Below are positions 44,238-52,613 of a stretch of DNA of 64,000 nucleotides, one piece after another. Every line of letters begins with the position of its first letter. The first letter of the stretch is position 1. Made by a program: the position numbers and the translations under genes. The DNA is taken from the NCBI GenBank assembly GCA_046347155.1, contig JAXMGT010000001.1:434001-498000 (forward strand), in the 5' to 3' direction. A model generated the notes under the pieces. The model worked only from the letters and a program-made list of their open reading frames with translations, was not told the DNA's origin and searched no databases. Source of the stretch: RPQJ01 sp046347155. GTDB taxonomy: Bacteria > Pseudomonadota > Gammaproteobacteria > Steroidobacterales > Steroidobacteraceae.

Positions 44238-45056
44238 ATGCACCAGAAGTCTTCACGCGCGGCCGGCTGGCTCGCGTCGGGTTGCCTGCTCGCGGCGGCG
44301 ATGCCCGTCGCAGCGCACGCGGAGTCCGCCGACGAGTGGAAGTTCGACGCGACGCTCTACGCCTGGCTGCCGTCGATCGACGTCAACAGCCGCTATCCGT
44401 CGGGCGGCACCTCGGTGACCGTGTCGGAGAGCCAGATCCTCGACGCGCTGAACTTCACGTTCATGGGCGCGATGGATGCGCGCAAGGACCGCTGGGGCAT
44501 CGGCACCGACCTCATCTACCTGAACCTCGGCGGCTCGAAGAAGGAGACGCGGCAGTTCGAGATCGACGGCAACCCGCTGCCGGTCGGCGTCACCGCGAAG
44601 GCGAGCCTCGACGTCACGGGCTGGCTGTGGACCACGGTCGGCTTCTACCGCGCCGTGGAGAAGCCCAACTACTCGCTCGACCTGCTCGCGGGCGCCCGGA
44701 TGCTCAACCTGGCCGCGGACCTGAAGTGGAGCCTGAGCGGCGACCTCGGCGATCCGCCGGTGATCGCGCGCAACGGCCACGGCGAGGCGAGCGGCACGCT
44801 GTGGGACGGCATCGTCGGCCTGCGCGGCCGCGCGAGCTTCGGCGACGACAATCGCTGGTTCATCCCGTACTACGTGGACGTCGGCACGGGCGACAGCGAC
44901 CTCACCTGGCAGGGCATCATCGGTGCCGGCTACGCGTTCGACTGGGGCGACGTCGAGGCCGTGTGGCGCTACCTCGACTACAACATGCCGTCGAAGGACC
45001 CGATCGAGAGCTCGAACTTCAACGGCGCCGCGATCGGCGTGACGTTCCACTTCTGA
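44238..45056 (+). CDS. Outer-membrane beta-barrel protein, unknown function
   Basis: Product of 272 residues with a signal peptide ending AHAES (near residue 29). Alternating amphipathic strands (KFDATLYAWLPSIDVNSRYP, WGIGTDLIYLNLGGSKKE, WFIPYYVDVGTGDSDLTWQG) lead to a terminal aromatic residue (IGVTFHF), the usual outer-membrane insertion signal. Start ATG at 44238 follows AGGAGG. No substrate or partner can be named. It is followed by a palindromic repeat pair and a terminator. Confidence 0.83.
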   Translation: MHQKSSRAAGWLASGCLLAAAMPVAAHAESADEWKFDATLYAWLPSIDVNSRYPSGGTSVTVSESQILDALNFTFMGAMDARKDRWGIGTDLIYLNLGGSKKETRQFEIDGNPLPVGVTAKASLDVTGWLWTTVGFYRAVEKPNYSLDLLAGARMLNLAADLKWSLSGDLGDPPVIARNGHGEASGTLWDGIVGLRGRASFGDDNRWFIPYYVDVGTGDSDLTWQGIIGAGYAFDWGDVEAVWRYLDYNMPSKDPIESSNFNGAAIGVTFHF

Positions 45057-45077
45057 GGCGACGGCTCGGAGTAAAAA

Positions 45078-45145
45078 GGGACTGTCCCCGCAGGGGACAG
45101 TCCCTGCAGGATGAAAGAGGGACAGTCCCCTGCGGGGACAGTCCC
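45078..45145. repeat. Tandem pair of GGGGACAGTCCC-type palindromes
   Basis: First unit (45078-45104): GGGACTGTCCCC, GCA, GGGGACAGTCCC, an exact inverted repeat. Second unit (45119-45145): GGGACAGTCCCC, TGC, GGGGACAGTCCC, with one central mismatch pair. Four copies of the same 12-mer in 68 bases look like a REP-type dispersed repeat. It lies between convergent genes. Confidence 0.7.
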
Positions 45146-45160
45146 GGGCGGACCGGAACG

Positions 45161-45190
45161 AAAAAGGGGGCAGCTCGCGCTGCCCCCTTT
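45161..45190. terminator. Bidirectional intrinsic terminator
   Basis: AAAGGGGGCAG, loop CTCGCG, CTGCCCCCTTT: an 11-bp stem with A-run and T-run on opposite sides, so it can stop transcription from both the outer-membrane gene and the convergent arylsulfatase gene. Confidence 0.85.
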
Positions 45191-45213
45191 GCTTTCCGGC
45201 GCCGTGGGCCGGA

Positions 45214-47724
45214 TCAGTCGGCCTGGGCCTTGGCGTTCATCCCGGCCTTCAGCCTCTCGACGTCGGCCGGCGAGAGCTGCGGACGGTTCACGTTCAGCGT
45301 CAGCTTGTTCAGCTTCGCGGTCAGCGCGAACGGCGGCTGGTAGTCCGCGTCGTTGACGCCCGTCAGCGTGTCCGAGCCCACGTCGAACGACTCGTCCCAC
45401 TGCAGGATCATCGGCAGCGTGCGCTCCATCGCCTGCGTCGCGACGACCTTGCCGTCCACCGACAGCGTGCCCGTGCCGCCCTGGCCGATGCCGCTGAAGT
45501 TGTTGAACGCCAGCGTCGCGGCCCCGAGGCCGTTGTACTTGAAGTCGAACGTCACGACGTGGCGCCCCGGCGTGAGCGCATCCGGACCTTCCCACTTGAT
45601 CCGCTTCAGGTCCACGAGGTTCCACAGGAACACCGGCTTGCCCTGCAGCAGGTAGAAGCCGTAGCCGCCGAACCGGCCGCCCGAGGTCACGATCACGCCG
45701 TCGCCGCCGCCCTGCGGGACGTCGATGTCGGCCGTGAACGTGTAGGACGCGTTCAGGATGTTCGGCGAGTCGCCCTGAGGCAGCCCGACCATCGGCATGG
45801 TGTACTCGAACGTGGTTCGCCCGGCCGTGATGTTCGGGCGCGGCGCGACGATGCGCGCGGCGACCGAGGCGTCCAGCGGGAACACGTTGTACTTCTGCGC
45901 TTCGCCGACGAACTTCTGGCGCATCTCGGCGACCTTCTCAGGGTACTTCGCCGCGACGTCGTCGGTCTGGTTGAAGCTCTTGCGCAGGTCGTAGAGCTGG
46001 AACGTCTGGTTGTTCAGCGGGTCGGTGTTCGCCGGGCCGAACGCCTCCCACGGCGCGCGGTTCACCTTCGTGCTGAGCAGCCAGCCGTCGTCGTACAGCG
46101 CCCATTGGCCCATCATCTCGAAGTACTGGGTCTTGTGGCGCGACGGCGCCTTCGCGTTCGCGGCGTCGAACGTGTAGGCGAAGCTCGTGCCCTCGATCGG
46201 TGCCTGCAGGATGCCGTCGACCATCTCCGGCGCATTGATGCCGGCCGCCTCGAGGATGGTCGGCACCACGTCGATCACGTGGATGAACTGGTCGCGCAGT
46301 CCGCCCTTGTCCTTGATCCGCGCCGGCCAGGACACCACCATGTTCTGGTTGACGCCGCCGAGGCGCGAGGCGTTCTGCTTGAACCAGTCGAACGGCGTGT
46401 CGAACGCCCACGACCAGCCCGCCGACATGTGGTTGTACGTGAACTCCGTGCCCCACACGTCGTAGAACTTCATCTGCACGTCGACCGGCACCTGGAGGCC
46501 GTTGAAGAACGCCACCTCGTTCGGCGTGCCGTTCGGACCGCCCTCGGCCGAGGTGCCGTTGTCGCCATTGACGTAGATGATCAGCGTGTTGTCGAGCCGG
46601 CCGGCCTGCTCGAACGCATCGATCACGCGGCCGATCTCGTGGTCGCTGTAGGCGGCGTAGGCCGCGAACACGTCCACCTGCTTGATGAAGAGCTTCTTCG
46701 CGTCGGGCGTGAGCTTGTCCCAGGGCGTGAGCATCTCGCTCGGCCAGGGGTTCAGCTTCGTGTCCTTCGGGATCAGTCCGAGCTTCTTCTGGTTCTCGAA
46801 GATGCGCTCGCGCACCTTTTCGTAGCCGTCGTCGAACAGGTGCATCGCGCTGATCTTGTCCACCCATTCCTTGGTCGGGTGGTGCGGCGCGTGGGTCGCG
46901 CCCGGTGCGTACTTGATGAAGATCGGCTTCGACGGGTCGGTCTGGTGCATCCGGCTGATGTAGTCGATTGCGTCGTCGGCCATCCCGGTGATCAGGTTCC
47001 AGCCCGGCTTGCCCTCAAACGGGTAGATCTGGGTCGTGTTCCGGAACAGGTTGGGCTGCCACTGGTTCGCGTCGCCGCCGACGAACCCGTAGAAGTACTG
47101 GAAGCCCATCCCGGTCGGCCACTGGTCGAACGGACCGGTCTGCGCGGCCTCGAACGCCGGCGTGTTGTGGTCCTTGCCGAACCAGGCCGTGACGTAGCCG
47201 TTGTCGAGCAGGATCCGGCCGATCGTCGCCTTGTCCGGCGCGATGATGCTGTTGTAGCCCGGGAAGCCGGTCGCCTGCTCGGAGATCACGCCGAAGCCCG
47301 CGGAGTGATGATTCCGGCCGGTGATCAGTGCGGCGCGGGTCGGCGAGCACAGTGCGGTCGAGAACACGCGCGTGTAGCGCAGGCCTTCCTTCGCGATCCG
47401 GTCCATCGTCGGGGTCGGGATCACGCCGCCGAACGTGCTCGGCACGCCGAAGCCCGAGTCGTCCGTGATGATCAGCAGCACGTTCGGCGCGCCCTGCGGC
47501 GGCACCACGGCCGGCGCCCACCAGGGCGTGGACTGCAGCGCGTCCTGCTTGATCGTGCCCAGCCACTCGGGCTGCGGTGCCGGCAGCTGGCGGCCGTCGA
47601 TCGTGGTCGTGGCGCTCGGCGACCCGAGCGTGCCGGTGACCTGCTGGGCCGATGCGCCGGCGGACAGCGCGAGGGCCGGAACGATGAACGCGATCCTGGA
47701 CAGGATCGAGCGGACTCTCGACAT
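45214..47724 (-). CDS. Exported arylsulfatase (type I, formylglycine-dependent)
   Basis: Hydrolyses sulfate esters. The 836-residue precursor has a signal peptide (RIAFIVPALALSAGASAQ) and a sulfatase N-domain from about residue 75: NVLLIITDDSGFGVPSTFGG with metal-binding aspartates. The modification motif C126-S-P-T-R (ALCSPTRAALITGRN) and YVNGDNGTSAEGG follow. A C-terminal beta-rich region of about 250 residues (YTFTADIDVPQGGGDGVIVT...) is as seen in large arylsulfatases. The cysteine must become formylglycine, but no FGE or anSME gene is in the window. It diverges from an AraC regulator. Start ATG at 47724, set by the signal peptide. Confidence 0.93.
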   Translation of the reverse strand: MSRVRSILSRIAFIVPALALSAGASAQQVTGTLGSPSATTTIDGRQLPAPQPEWLGTIKQDALQSTPWWAPAVVPPQGAPNVLLIITDDSGFGVPSTFGGVIPTPTMDRIAKEGLRYTRVFSTALCSPTRAALITGRNHHSAGFGVISEQATGFPGYNSIIAPDKATIGRILLDNGYVTAWFGKDHNTPAFEAAQTGPFDQWPTGMGFQYFYGFVGGDANQWQPNLFRNTTQIYPFEGKPGWNLITGMADDAIDYISRMHQTDPSKPIFIKYAPGATHAPHHPTKEWVDKISAMHLFDDGYEKVRERIFENQKKLGLIPKDTKLNPWPSEMLTPWDKLTPDAKKLFIKQVDVFAAYAAYSDHEIGRVIDAFEQAGRLDNTLIIYVNGDNGTSAEGGPNGTPNEVAFFNGLQVPVDVQMKFYDVWGTEFTYNHMSAGWSWAFDTPFDWFKQNASRLGGVNQNMVVSWPARIKDKGGLRDQFIHVIDVVPTILEAAGINAPEMVDGILQAPIEGTSFAYTFDAANAKAPSRHKTQYFEMMGQWALYDDGWLLSTKVNRAPWEAFGPANTDPLNNQTFQLYDLRKSFNQTDDVAAKYPEKVAEMRQKFVGEAQKYNVFPLDASVAARIVAPRPNITAGRTTFEYTMPMVGLPQGDSPNILNASYTFTADIDVPQGGGDGVIVTSGGRFGGYGFYLLQGKPVFLWNLVDLKRIKWEGPDALTPGRHVVTFDFKYNGLGAATLAFNNFSGIGQGGTGTLSVDGKVVATQAMERTLPMILQWDESFDVGSDTLTGVNDADYQPPFALTAKLNKLTLNVNRPQLSPADVERLKAGMNAKAQAD

Positions 47725-47845
47725 GGCGATTCTCTCCCTGGGCTCGACGGCCGTCGAAACGACGGACACATTTTCGCTGCTGAGGTTACTACGACGCCGC
47801 CGGCGTGACTTCACTTTTTTGGCCGTCCCGCGGTAGCCTGACCTC

Positions 47846-49012
47846 ATGCCGGCCGGACTGTCGCAAACCCGTTCGTCCCCGCCCCCGGCCGCGGGACGCC
47901 CCGGCGGCACCCGGCGGAGCGGCATGCGTGTCCCGCCGAGCGAGGCATTGCACGCGCACGAGGACCTTTCGGCCGCGCCGCTGGTCGGGCTGCCGGCGCT
48001 GCTCGAAGAGTTCGGCGTGGAGCCGGGCCCGCTGCTCGAGCGCTTTGGACTCGATCCGGCGGTCGCCGGCGATCCGCGGGCGCGGGTCTCGTTCGAACAG
48101 GTGGGTCGCCTGCTGCTCGCCTGCGCCGACATCAGCGGGTGCCCGCATTTCGGGTTGCTGCTCGGCGAGCGCGCCGGGACCGCCGCGTCGGGCGACGCAG
48201 CGCTGGCGCTCGCGCATGCTCCGACCGCCGGGGAAGCGCTGCGCTCGCTCGCCGCCCACCTGCACGTGAACGACCGCGGGGGTGCGCTGTCGGTCGCCAG
48301 GGCGTCGCGGAACCAGGTGCGGATTTCCTACGCGCTCTTCCATCCGGGCACGCCCGGGGCCGCGCAGATCATCGACTCGGTGCTCGCGATCATGATGGCC
48401 GTGATGCGCCAGCTGTGCGGGCCTCAGTGGCGACCCCGCGAGGTGCTGCTGCCGCGCCGATACCCTGCCGACGTGTCGCCGTACCGGGCCTGTTTCCGGG
48501 CGCCAATGCGTTTCGATTCGGCGTTCGCCGCCATCGTGTTCCCGGCGAGCGACCTCTCGCGACCGCTGCCGGGCGCGCGTGCGGAGGAACGGGAGCGCCT
48601 CGAGCGCATCATCGCCGGGATCGAGCGCGAGCGACCGGTGACCGCCTCGGACCAGGTCGTGCGCGTGCTGGCGCGTATCCTGATGGTGGCCCCGCCGAAC
48701 GGCGCGCGCGTCGCGCGGGCGCTCGGCGTCTCGCGCAGGCGCCTGCACGCGCGACTGGCGGCCGAGGGGACGCGCTATTCGACGCTGCTCGCCGACGTGC
48801 GCGGCGAGATCGCGCGGCAACTGGTCGAAGGCACCCGGATGCCGCTCGCCGAGATCGCGACCACGCTGCATTACGGGTCGCCCGGCGCGTTCAGTCGCGC
48901 CTACAAGGCCTGGACCGGCGTCGCGCCGAGAACGGCCCGAGCGCGCGCCGCAGCCGGGTGCGACAATCCACGCCCACCGCGCGATGGAAGCTATCGCCCT
49001 ACGGACAGGTAG
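47846..49012 (+). CDS. AraC-family regulator (OruR/ArgR-like N-terminal domain)
   Basis: Regulator of 388 residues. The N-terminal ligand-type domain (LVGLPALLEEFGVEPGPLLE ... PHFGLLLGER, about 45-215) resembles arabinose-binding-like domains of the OruR group. A C-terminal AraC helix-turn-helix pair covers about 290-375 (VARALGVSRRRLHARLAAEG, LVEGTRMPLAEIATTLHYGS, GAFSRAYKAWTGVAP). It diverges from the arylsulfatase and is followed, six bases after its stop, by the amidohydrolase, so it may control both directions. The ATG at 47846 is used; M27 at 47924 is possible, as the first 26 residues are low-complexity. Confidence 0.88.
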   Translation: MPAGLSQTRSSPPPAAGRPGGTRRSGMRVPPSEALHAHEDLSAAPLVGLPALLEEFGVEPGPLLERFGLDPAVAGDPRARVSFEQVGRLLLACADISGCPHFGLLLGERAGTAASGDAALALAHAPTAGEALRSLAAHLHVNDRGGALSVARASRNQVRISYALFHPGTPGAAQIIDSVLAIMMAVMRQLCGPQWRPREVLLPRRYPADVSPYRACFRAPMRFDSAFAAIVFPASDLSRPLPGARAEERERLERIIAGIERERPVTASDQVVRVLARILMVAPPNGARVARALGVSRRRLHARLAAEGTRYSTLLADVRGEIARQLVEGTRMPLAEIATTLHYGSPGAFSRAYKAWTGVAPRTARARAAAGCDNPRPPRDGSYRPTDR

Positions 49013-49018
49013 ACGCCG

Positions 49019-50701
49019 ATGAACCAGCGACGCACGTGGATCCTCGCCCTGATCGCCGGCCTGCCGCTCGCTGCCGCCGCGGCCGCGCCGCCCGACCGGA
49101 TCTACGTGAATGCGAAGGTGTGGACCGGGGACGCCGCGCAGCCCGCGGCCGAGGCGTTCGCCGTGCAGGGCGACCGGCTGGTCGCGGTCGGCACGACGGC
49201 GGATGTCCGCAAGCTCGCCGGCCCGGCGACCGAGGTGCACGACCTCGGCGGCCGCCGCGTGGTGCCGGGGTTCAACGACGCGCACTGGCACTTGCCCGCG
49301 CGCAAGAACGCCCGTCTCGACGACGCCGGCTCTGTCCAGGTGATCCAGCAGAGGCTCGTCGAGTACGCCGCGAAGCTGCCCGCGGGCAGCTGGGTGATGG
49401 GGCGCGGCTGGGTGCCCGGCGACTTCCCCGGCAATACGGCCGACAAGCGTTACCTGGACGCGATTTTCCCGGACCGGCCGGCGTTCATCCGCGACCGGGA
49501 CGGCCACCAGTCGCTCGCGAACTCGAAGGCGCTCGCGCTCGCGGGTGTCACGCGCGACACGCCGAATCCCGAGGACGGTGTCGTCGTGAAGGGCCCGGAC
49601 GGCGAGCCCACCGGGCTCCTGAAGGAGGCGGCAAGCCGGCTCGTGAGCGAGCACCTGCCGCCGGTGACCGCCGAAGGGACTTACGAGATCTTGATGGACG
49701 AGATGCAGACCGCGCCGCAGTTCGGGCTCACGTCGTTGCAGGACGCGAGCGAGGGCGGGCTCACCGACAACGAACGCGCTGCCGTGATGCGGGCGCTCAA
49801 GGAGCGGGCTTTGAAAGTGCGCTACCGCGCGGCCGTGCCCTGCGAGCGGGACGCGACACCCGCGCAGCTCACCGAGTGGCGCAAGCTCGACGACGACGTG
49901 CGCGGGACGCTCGTCTCGTACGGGATCGTGAAGTGCATGCTCGACGGGACGATCGACGCGAAGACCGCCTACATGCTCGAGCCCTACGTCGGCGGCGGAA
50001 ACGGCGAGCCGTTCATGACCCAGGCCGACCTCGACGCGACGGTCGCGAAGTACGACGCGGCCGGGTTCCAGATCGAGATCCACGCGATCGGCGATGCGGC
50101 GATCCGGATGTGCCTCGACGCCTACGAGCGCGCGGCGAAGTTGAACGGCACGAGCGGCCGCCGGCACCGCGTCGAGCACATCGAGGTGCCGTCGCTCGCG
50201 GACATCCCGCGCTTCAAGGCGCTCGGCGTGATCGCCTCGACGCAGGCGATCTTCGCGACGCCCGACGCGAACACGCTCTCGAACTACGAGCCGCTGCTCG
50301 GGCCCGCGCGCGCCTCGCACGCCGACGCGTTCAGGCTGTTCGACGACGCAGGCGCCGTGCAGGCGTTCGGCAGCGACTACCCCGTCTACACGATGAACCC
50401 GATCCAGGGCATCTACGTCGCGGTCACCCGGATGACCGTGCAGGGCACGCCGGCGGGCGGGTGGTACCCGGAGAACCGGATCTCCGTCGAGGCGGCATTG
50501 CGCCACTACACGCAAGACGCCGCCTACGCGAGCTTCGATGAGCAGCAGAAGGGCACGATTACGAAGGGCAAGTACGCCGACTTCGTCGTGCTTTCCGAAG
50601 ACCTGCTCTCGATCCCGCGCGATCGGATCATGGATGCGAAGCCGCTGCTCACCGTGATGGGCGGACGCGAGACCTGGCGCGCGCCGGGATTCGAACTGTA
50701 A
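49019..50701 (+). CDS. Exported YtcJ-like metal-dependent amidohydrolase
   Basis: Product of 560 residues with a signal peptide (TWILALIAGLPLAAAAAAPP) and an amidohydrolase barrel of the YtcJ/amidohydrolase 3 type. Landmarks are VPGFNDAHWHLPARKN (H-x-H metal site), RDGHQSLANSKALALAG, FGLTSLQDASEGG, IEIHAIGDAAIRM, RRHRVEHIEVPSL and FGSDYPVYTMNPI. The family hydrolyses amide or ester bonds of small molecules. Start ATG at 49019. It sits between the AraC regulator and a sulfatase with tight spacing, suggesting one catabolic operon. Confidence 0.9.
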   Translation: MNQRRTWILALIAGLPLAAAAAAPPDRIYVNAKVWTGDAAQPAAEAFAVQGDRLVAVGTTADVRKLAGPATEVHDLGGRRVVPGFNDAHWHLPARKNARLDDAGSVQVIQQRLVEYAAKLPAGSWVMGRGWVPGDFPGNTADKRYLDAIFPDRPAFIRDRDGHQSLANSKALALAGVTRDTPNPEDGVVVKGPDGEPTGLLKEAASRLVSEHLPPVTAEGTYEILMDEMQTAPQFGLTSLQDASEGGLTDNERAAVMRALKERALKVRYRAAVPCERDATPAQLTEWRKLDDDVRGTLVSYGIVKCMLDGTIDAKTAYMLEPYVGGGNGEPFMTQADLDATVAKYDAAGFQIEIHAIGDAAIRMCLDAYERAAKLNGTSGRRHRVEHIEVPSLADIPRFKALGVIASTQAIFATPDANTLSNYEPLLGPARASHADAFRLFDDAGAVQAFGSDYPVYTMNPIQGIYVAVTRMTVQGTPAGGWYPENRISVEAALRHYTQDAAYASFDEQQKGTITKGKYADFVVLSEDLLSIPRDRIMDAKPLLTVMGGRETWRAPGFEL

Positions 50702-50715
50702 AGGGGAGGATGGCG

Positions 50716-52530
50716 ATGAAGGATGGCACGCCAGGCGACGTCGACGTCGCGCGCAGGGACCTGCTGAAGACGATCGGGCTCGGTGCGGTCGCGACGACGC
50801 TCGCCGGTGCCGCACGGCCGGGCCTCGCGACCGGCGCCGGTGCCGGCCCGGCGGCGATGACGCCGCACCCGGCCGCGGGCGGCTACAACATCCTGTTCAT
50901 CCTGACCGACCAGGAGCGCCAGTTCCGCCCCGGCGAACTGCCGGCCGGTTACGAACTGCCCGGGCACGCGCGGCTCGCCCAGCGCGGCACGGTGTTCGAG
51001 AACCACCACATCAACTCGTGCGTGTGCACGCCCTCGCGCTCGGTGGTCTACACCGGGCAGCACATCCAGCACACGAAGATGTTCGACAACACGAACTTCC
51101 CGTGGATCTCGAGCATGTCGACCGAGATCCCGACGGTCGGAGACCTGCTGCGCGAGGCGGGCTACTACACGGCCTACAAGGGCAAGTGGCACCTCACGAA
51201 GGAGTTCGAGACCGTCAACAAGCTCGGCGCGCCGACGAAGATCTTCACCGAGGAGATGGAGGCCTACGGATTCTCGGATTACGTCGGCATCGGCGACATC
51301 ATCGCGCACGACCAGGGCGGCTACCTGCACGACGGCATCATCTCCGCGATGGGCGTGAGCTGGCTGCGCGGCAAGGGCCAGGAACTCGCGACGCAGGGGA
51401 AGCCCTGGTTCCTCGCGGTCAACCTCGTGAACCCGCACGACATCATGTTCCTGAACACCGACCGGCCCGGCCAGCCGGTGCAGGCCCGCGACATCCTCGG
51501 GCACATCCGGCCCGAGCCCGCGAACGCGTTCTACGACCGGCAGTGGCCGATCGAACTGCCGCCGACCTACGTGCAGCCGCTCGACGCGGCGGGCCGCCCC
51601 GCCGCGCACGCGGATTTCATGGAGTCGCACGACGCGCTCACCGGCAACATCCCGAACGAGGACTGGCGCTGGCGTCGTCGGCACAACTACTACCTGAACT
51701 GCCTGCGCGACGCCGATCGCAACATCACCGCGCTGCTCGACGAACTCGAGGCGCTCGGGATCGCCGACCGCACGATCGTGATCCTGACCGCCGACCACGG
51801 CGACCTCGACGGGTCGCACCGGCTGCACGCGAAGGGCGCGACCGCGTACCGCGAGCAGAACAACGTACCGCTGATCGTCTCGCACCCGGCCTATCCGGGC
51901 GGGCGACGCTGCAAGGCCGTGACCAGCCACCTCGACATCGCGCCGACGCTGCTCGGGCTCACCGGCGCCGCACCGGAGAAGAAAGCCGCGATCGCGCAGA
52001 AGCTGCCGGGCAAGGACTTCTCGCCGGTGCTGGCCGCGCCGGAGCAGGCCGGCCTCACGTCGGTCCGCGACGGCGCGCTCTACTGCTACAACATGTTCGC
52101 CTACATCGACGGCGACTTCATGAAGCAGGTCGTGGCCATGATGCAGCAGCCGGACGGCAAAGCGCGGCTGCAGCAGGCCGCACAGGCCGGCACGCTGCGT
52201 CCGAACCTGAACAAACGCGGCGCGATCCGCAGCGTCTACGACGGCCGGTACCAGCTGTCGCGCTACTACTCGCCGCGCCAGCACCACCGACCGACGACGC
52301 TGGAGCAGCTCTACGCGTTGAACGACCTCGAGCTGTTCGACCTTGAGCGCGACCCGCTGCAGCTCAACAACCTTGCGCTCGACAGGAAGCAGAATGCCGA
52401 ACTGCTCGAGGCGATGAACGTGAAGCTGAACGCGTTGATCGACCGCGAGGTCGGCGAAGACATCGGGCAGATGCTGCCCCAGAACGTGAGCGGGGGCTGG
52501 GTGCTGACGGACGCCGTCTACGACGTGTGA
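50716..52530 (+). CDS. Tat-exported sulfatase-like hydrolase
   Basis: Product of about 604 residues. The twin-arginine signal (VARRDLLKTIGLGAVATTLA) precedes a sulfatase domain: YNILFILTDQERQFRPGELP, the modification motif CTPSR with cysteine near residue 104 (SCVCTPSRSVVYTGQ), KGKWHLTKEF, and LTADHGDLDGSHRLHAKG. I start at the ATG at 50716 because GGGGAGG ends six bases before it; the in-frame ATG at 50710 is too close to that site. Tat export implies folding before secretion. It follows the amidohydrolase by 14 bases. Choline sulfatase or alkyl-aryl sulfatase activity is possible; substrate unknown. Confidence 0.9.
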   Translation: MKDGTPGDVDVARRDLLKTIGLGAVATTLAGAARPGLATGAGAGPAAMTPHPAAGGYNILFILTDQERQFRPGELPAGYELPGHARLAQRGTVFENHHINSCVCTPSRSVVYTGQHIQHTKMFDNTNFPWISSMSTEIPTVGDLLREAGYYTAYKGKWHLTKEFETVNKLGAPTKIFTEEMEAYGFSDYVGIGDIIAHDQGGYLHDGIISAMGVSWLRGKGQELATQGKPWFLAVNLVNPHDIMFLNTDRPGQPVQARDILGHIRPEPANAFYDRQWPIELPPTYVQPLDAAGRPAAHADFMESHDALTGNIPNEDWRWRRRHNYYLNCLRDADRNITALLDELEALGIADRTIVILTADHGDLDGSHRLHAKGATAYREQNNVPLIVSHPAYPGGRRCKAVTSHLDIAPTLLGLTGAAPEKKAAIAQKLPGKDFSPVLAAPEQAGLTSVRDGALYCYNMFAYIDGDFMKQVVAMMQQPDGKARLQQAAQAGTLRPNLNKRGAIRSVYDGRYQLSRYYSPRQHHRPTTLEQLYALNDLELFDLERDPLQLNNLALDRKQNAELLEAMNVKLNALIDREVGEDIGQMLPQNVSGGWVLTDAVYDV

Positions 52531-52613
52531 GGCGCGCTCGATAGGCTTTGACATCCCCGGCGCGGACTGCGATACGGGGCGGCCATGACGACAAGTTGCC
52601 GGGGGTGTGCCGA

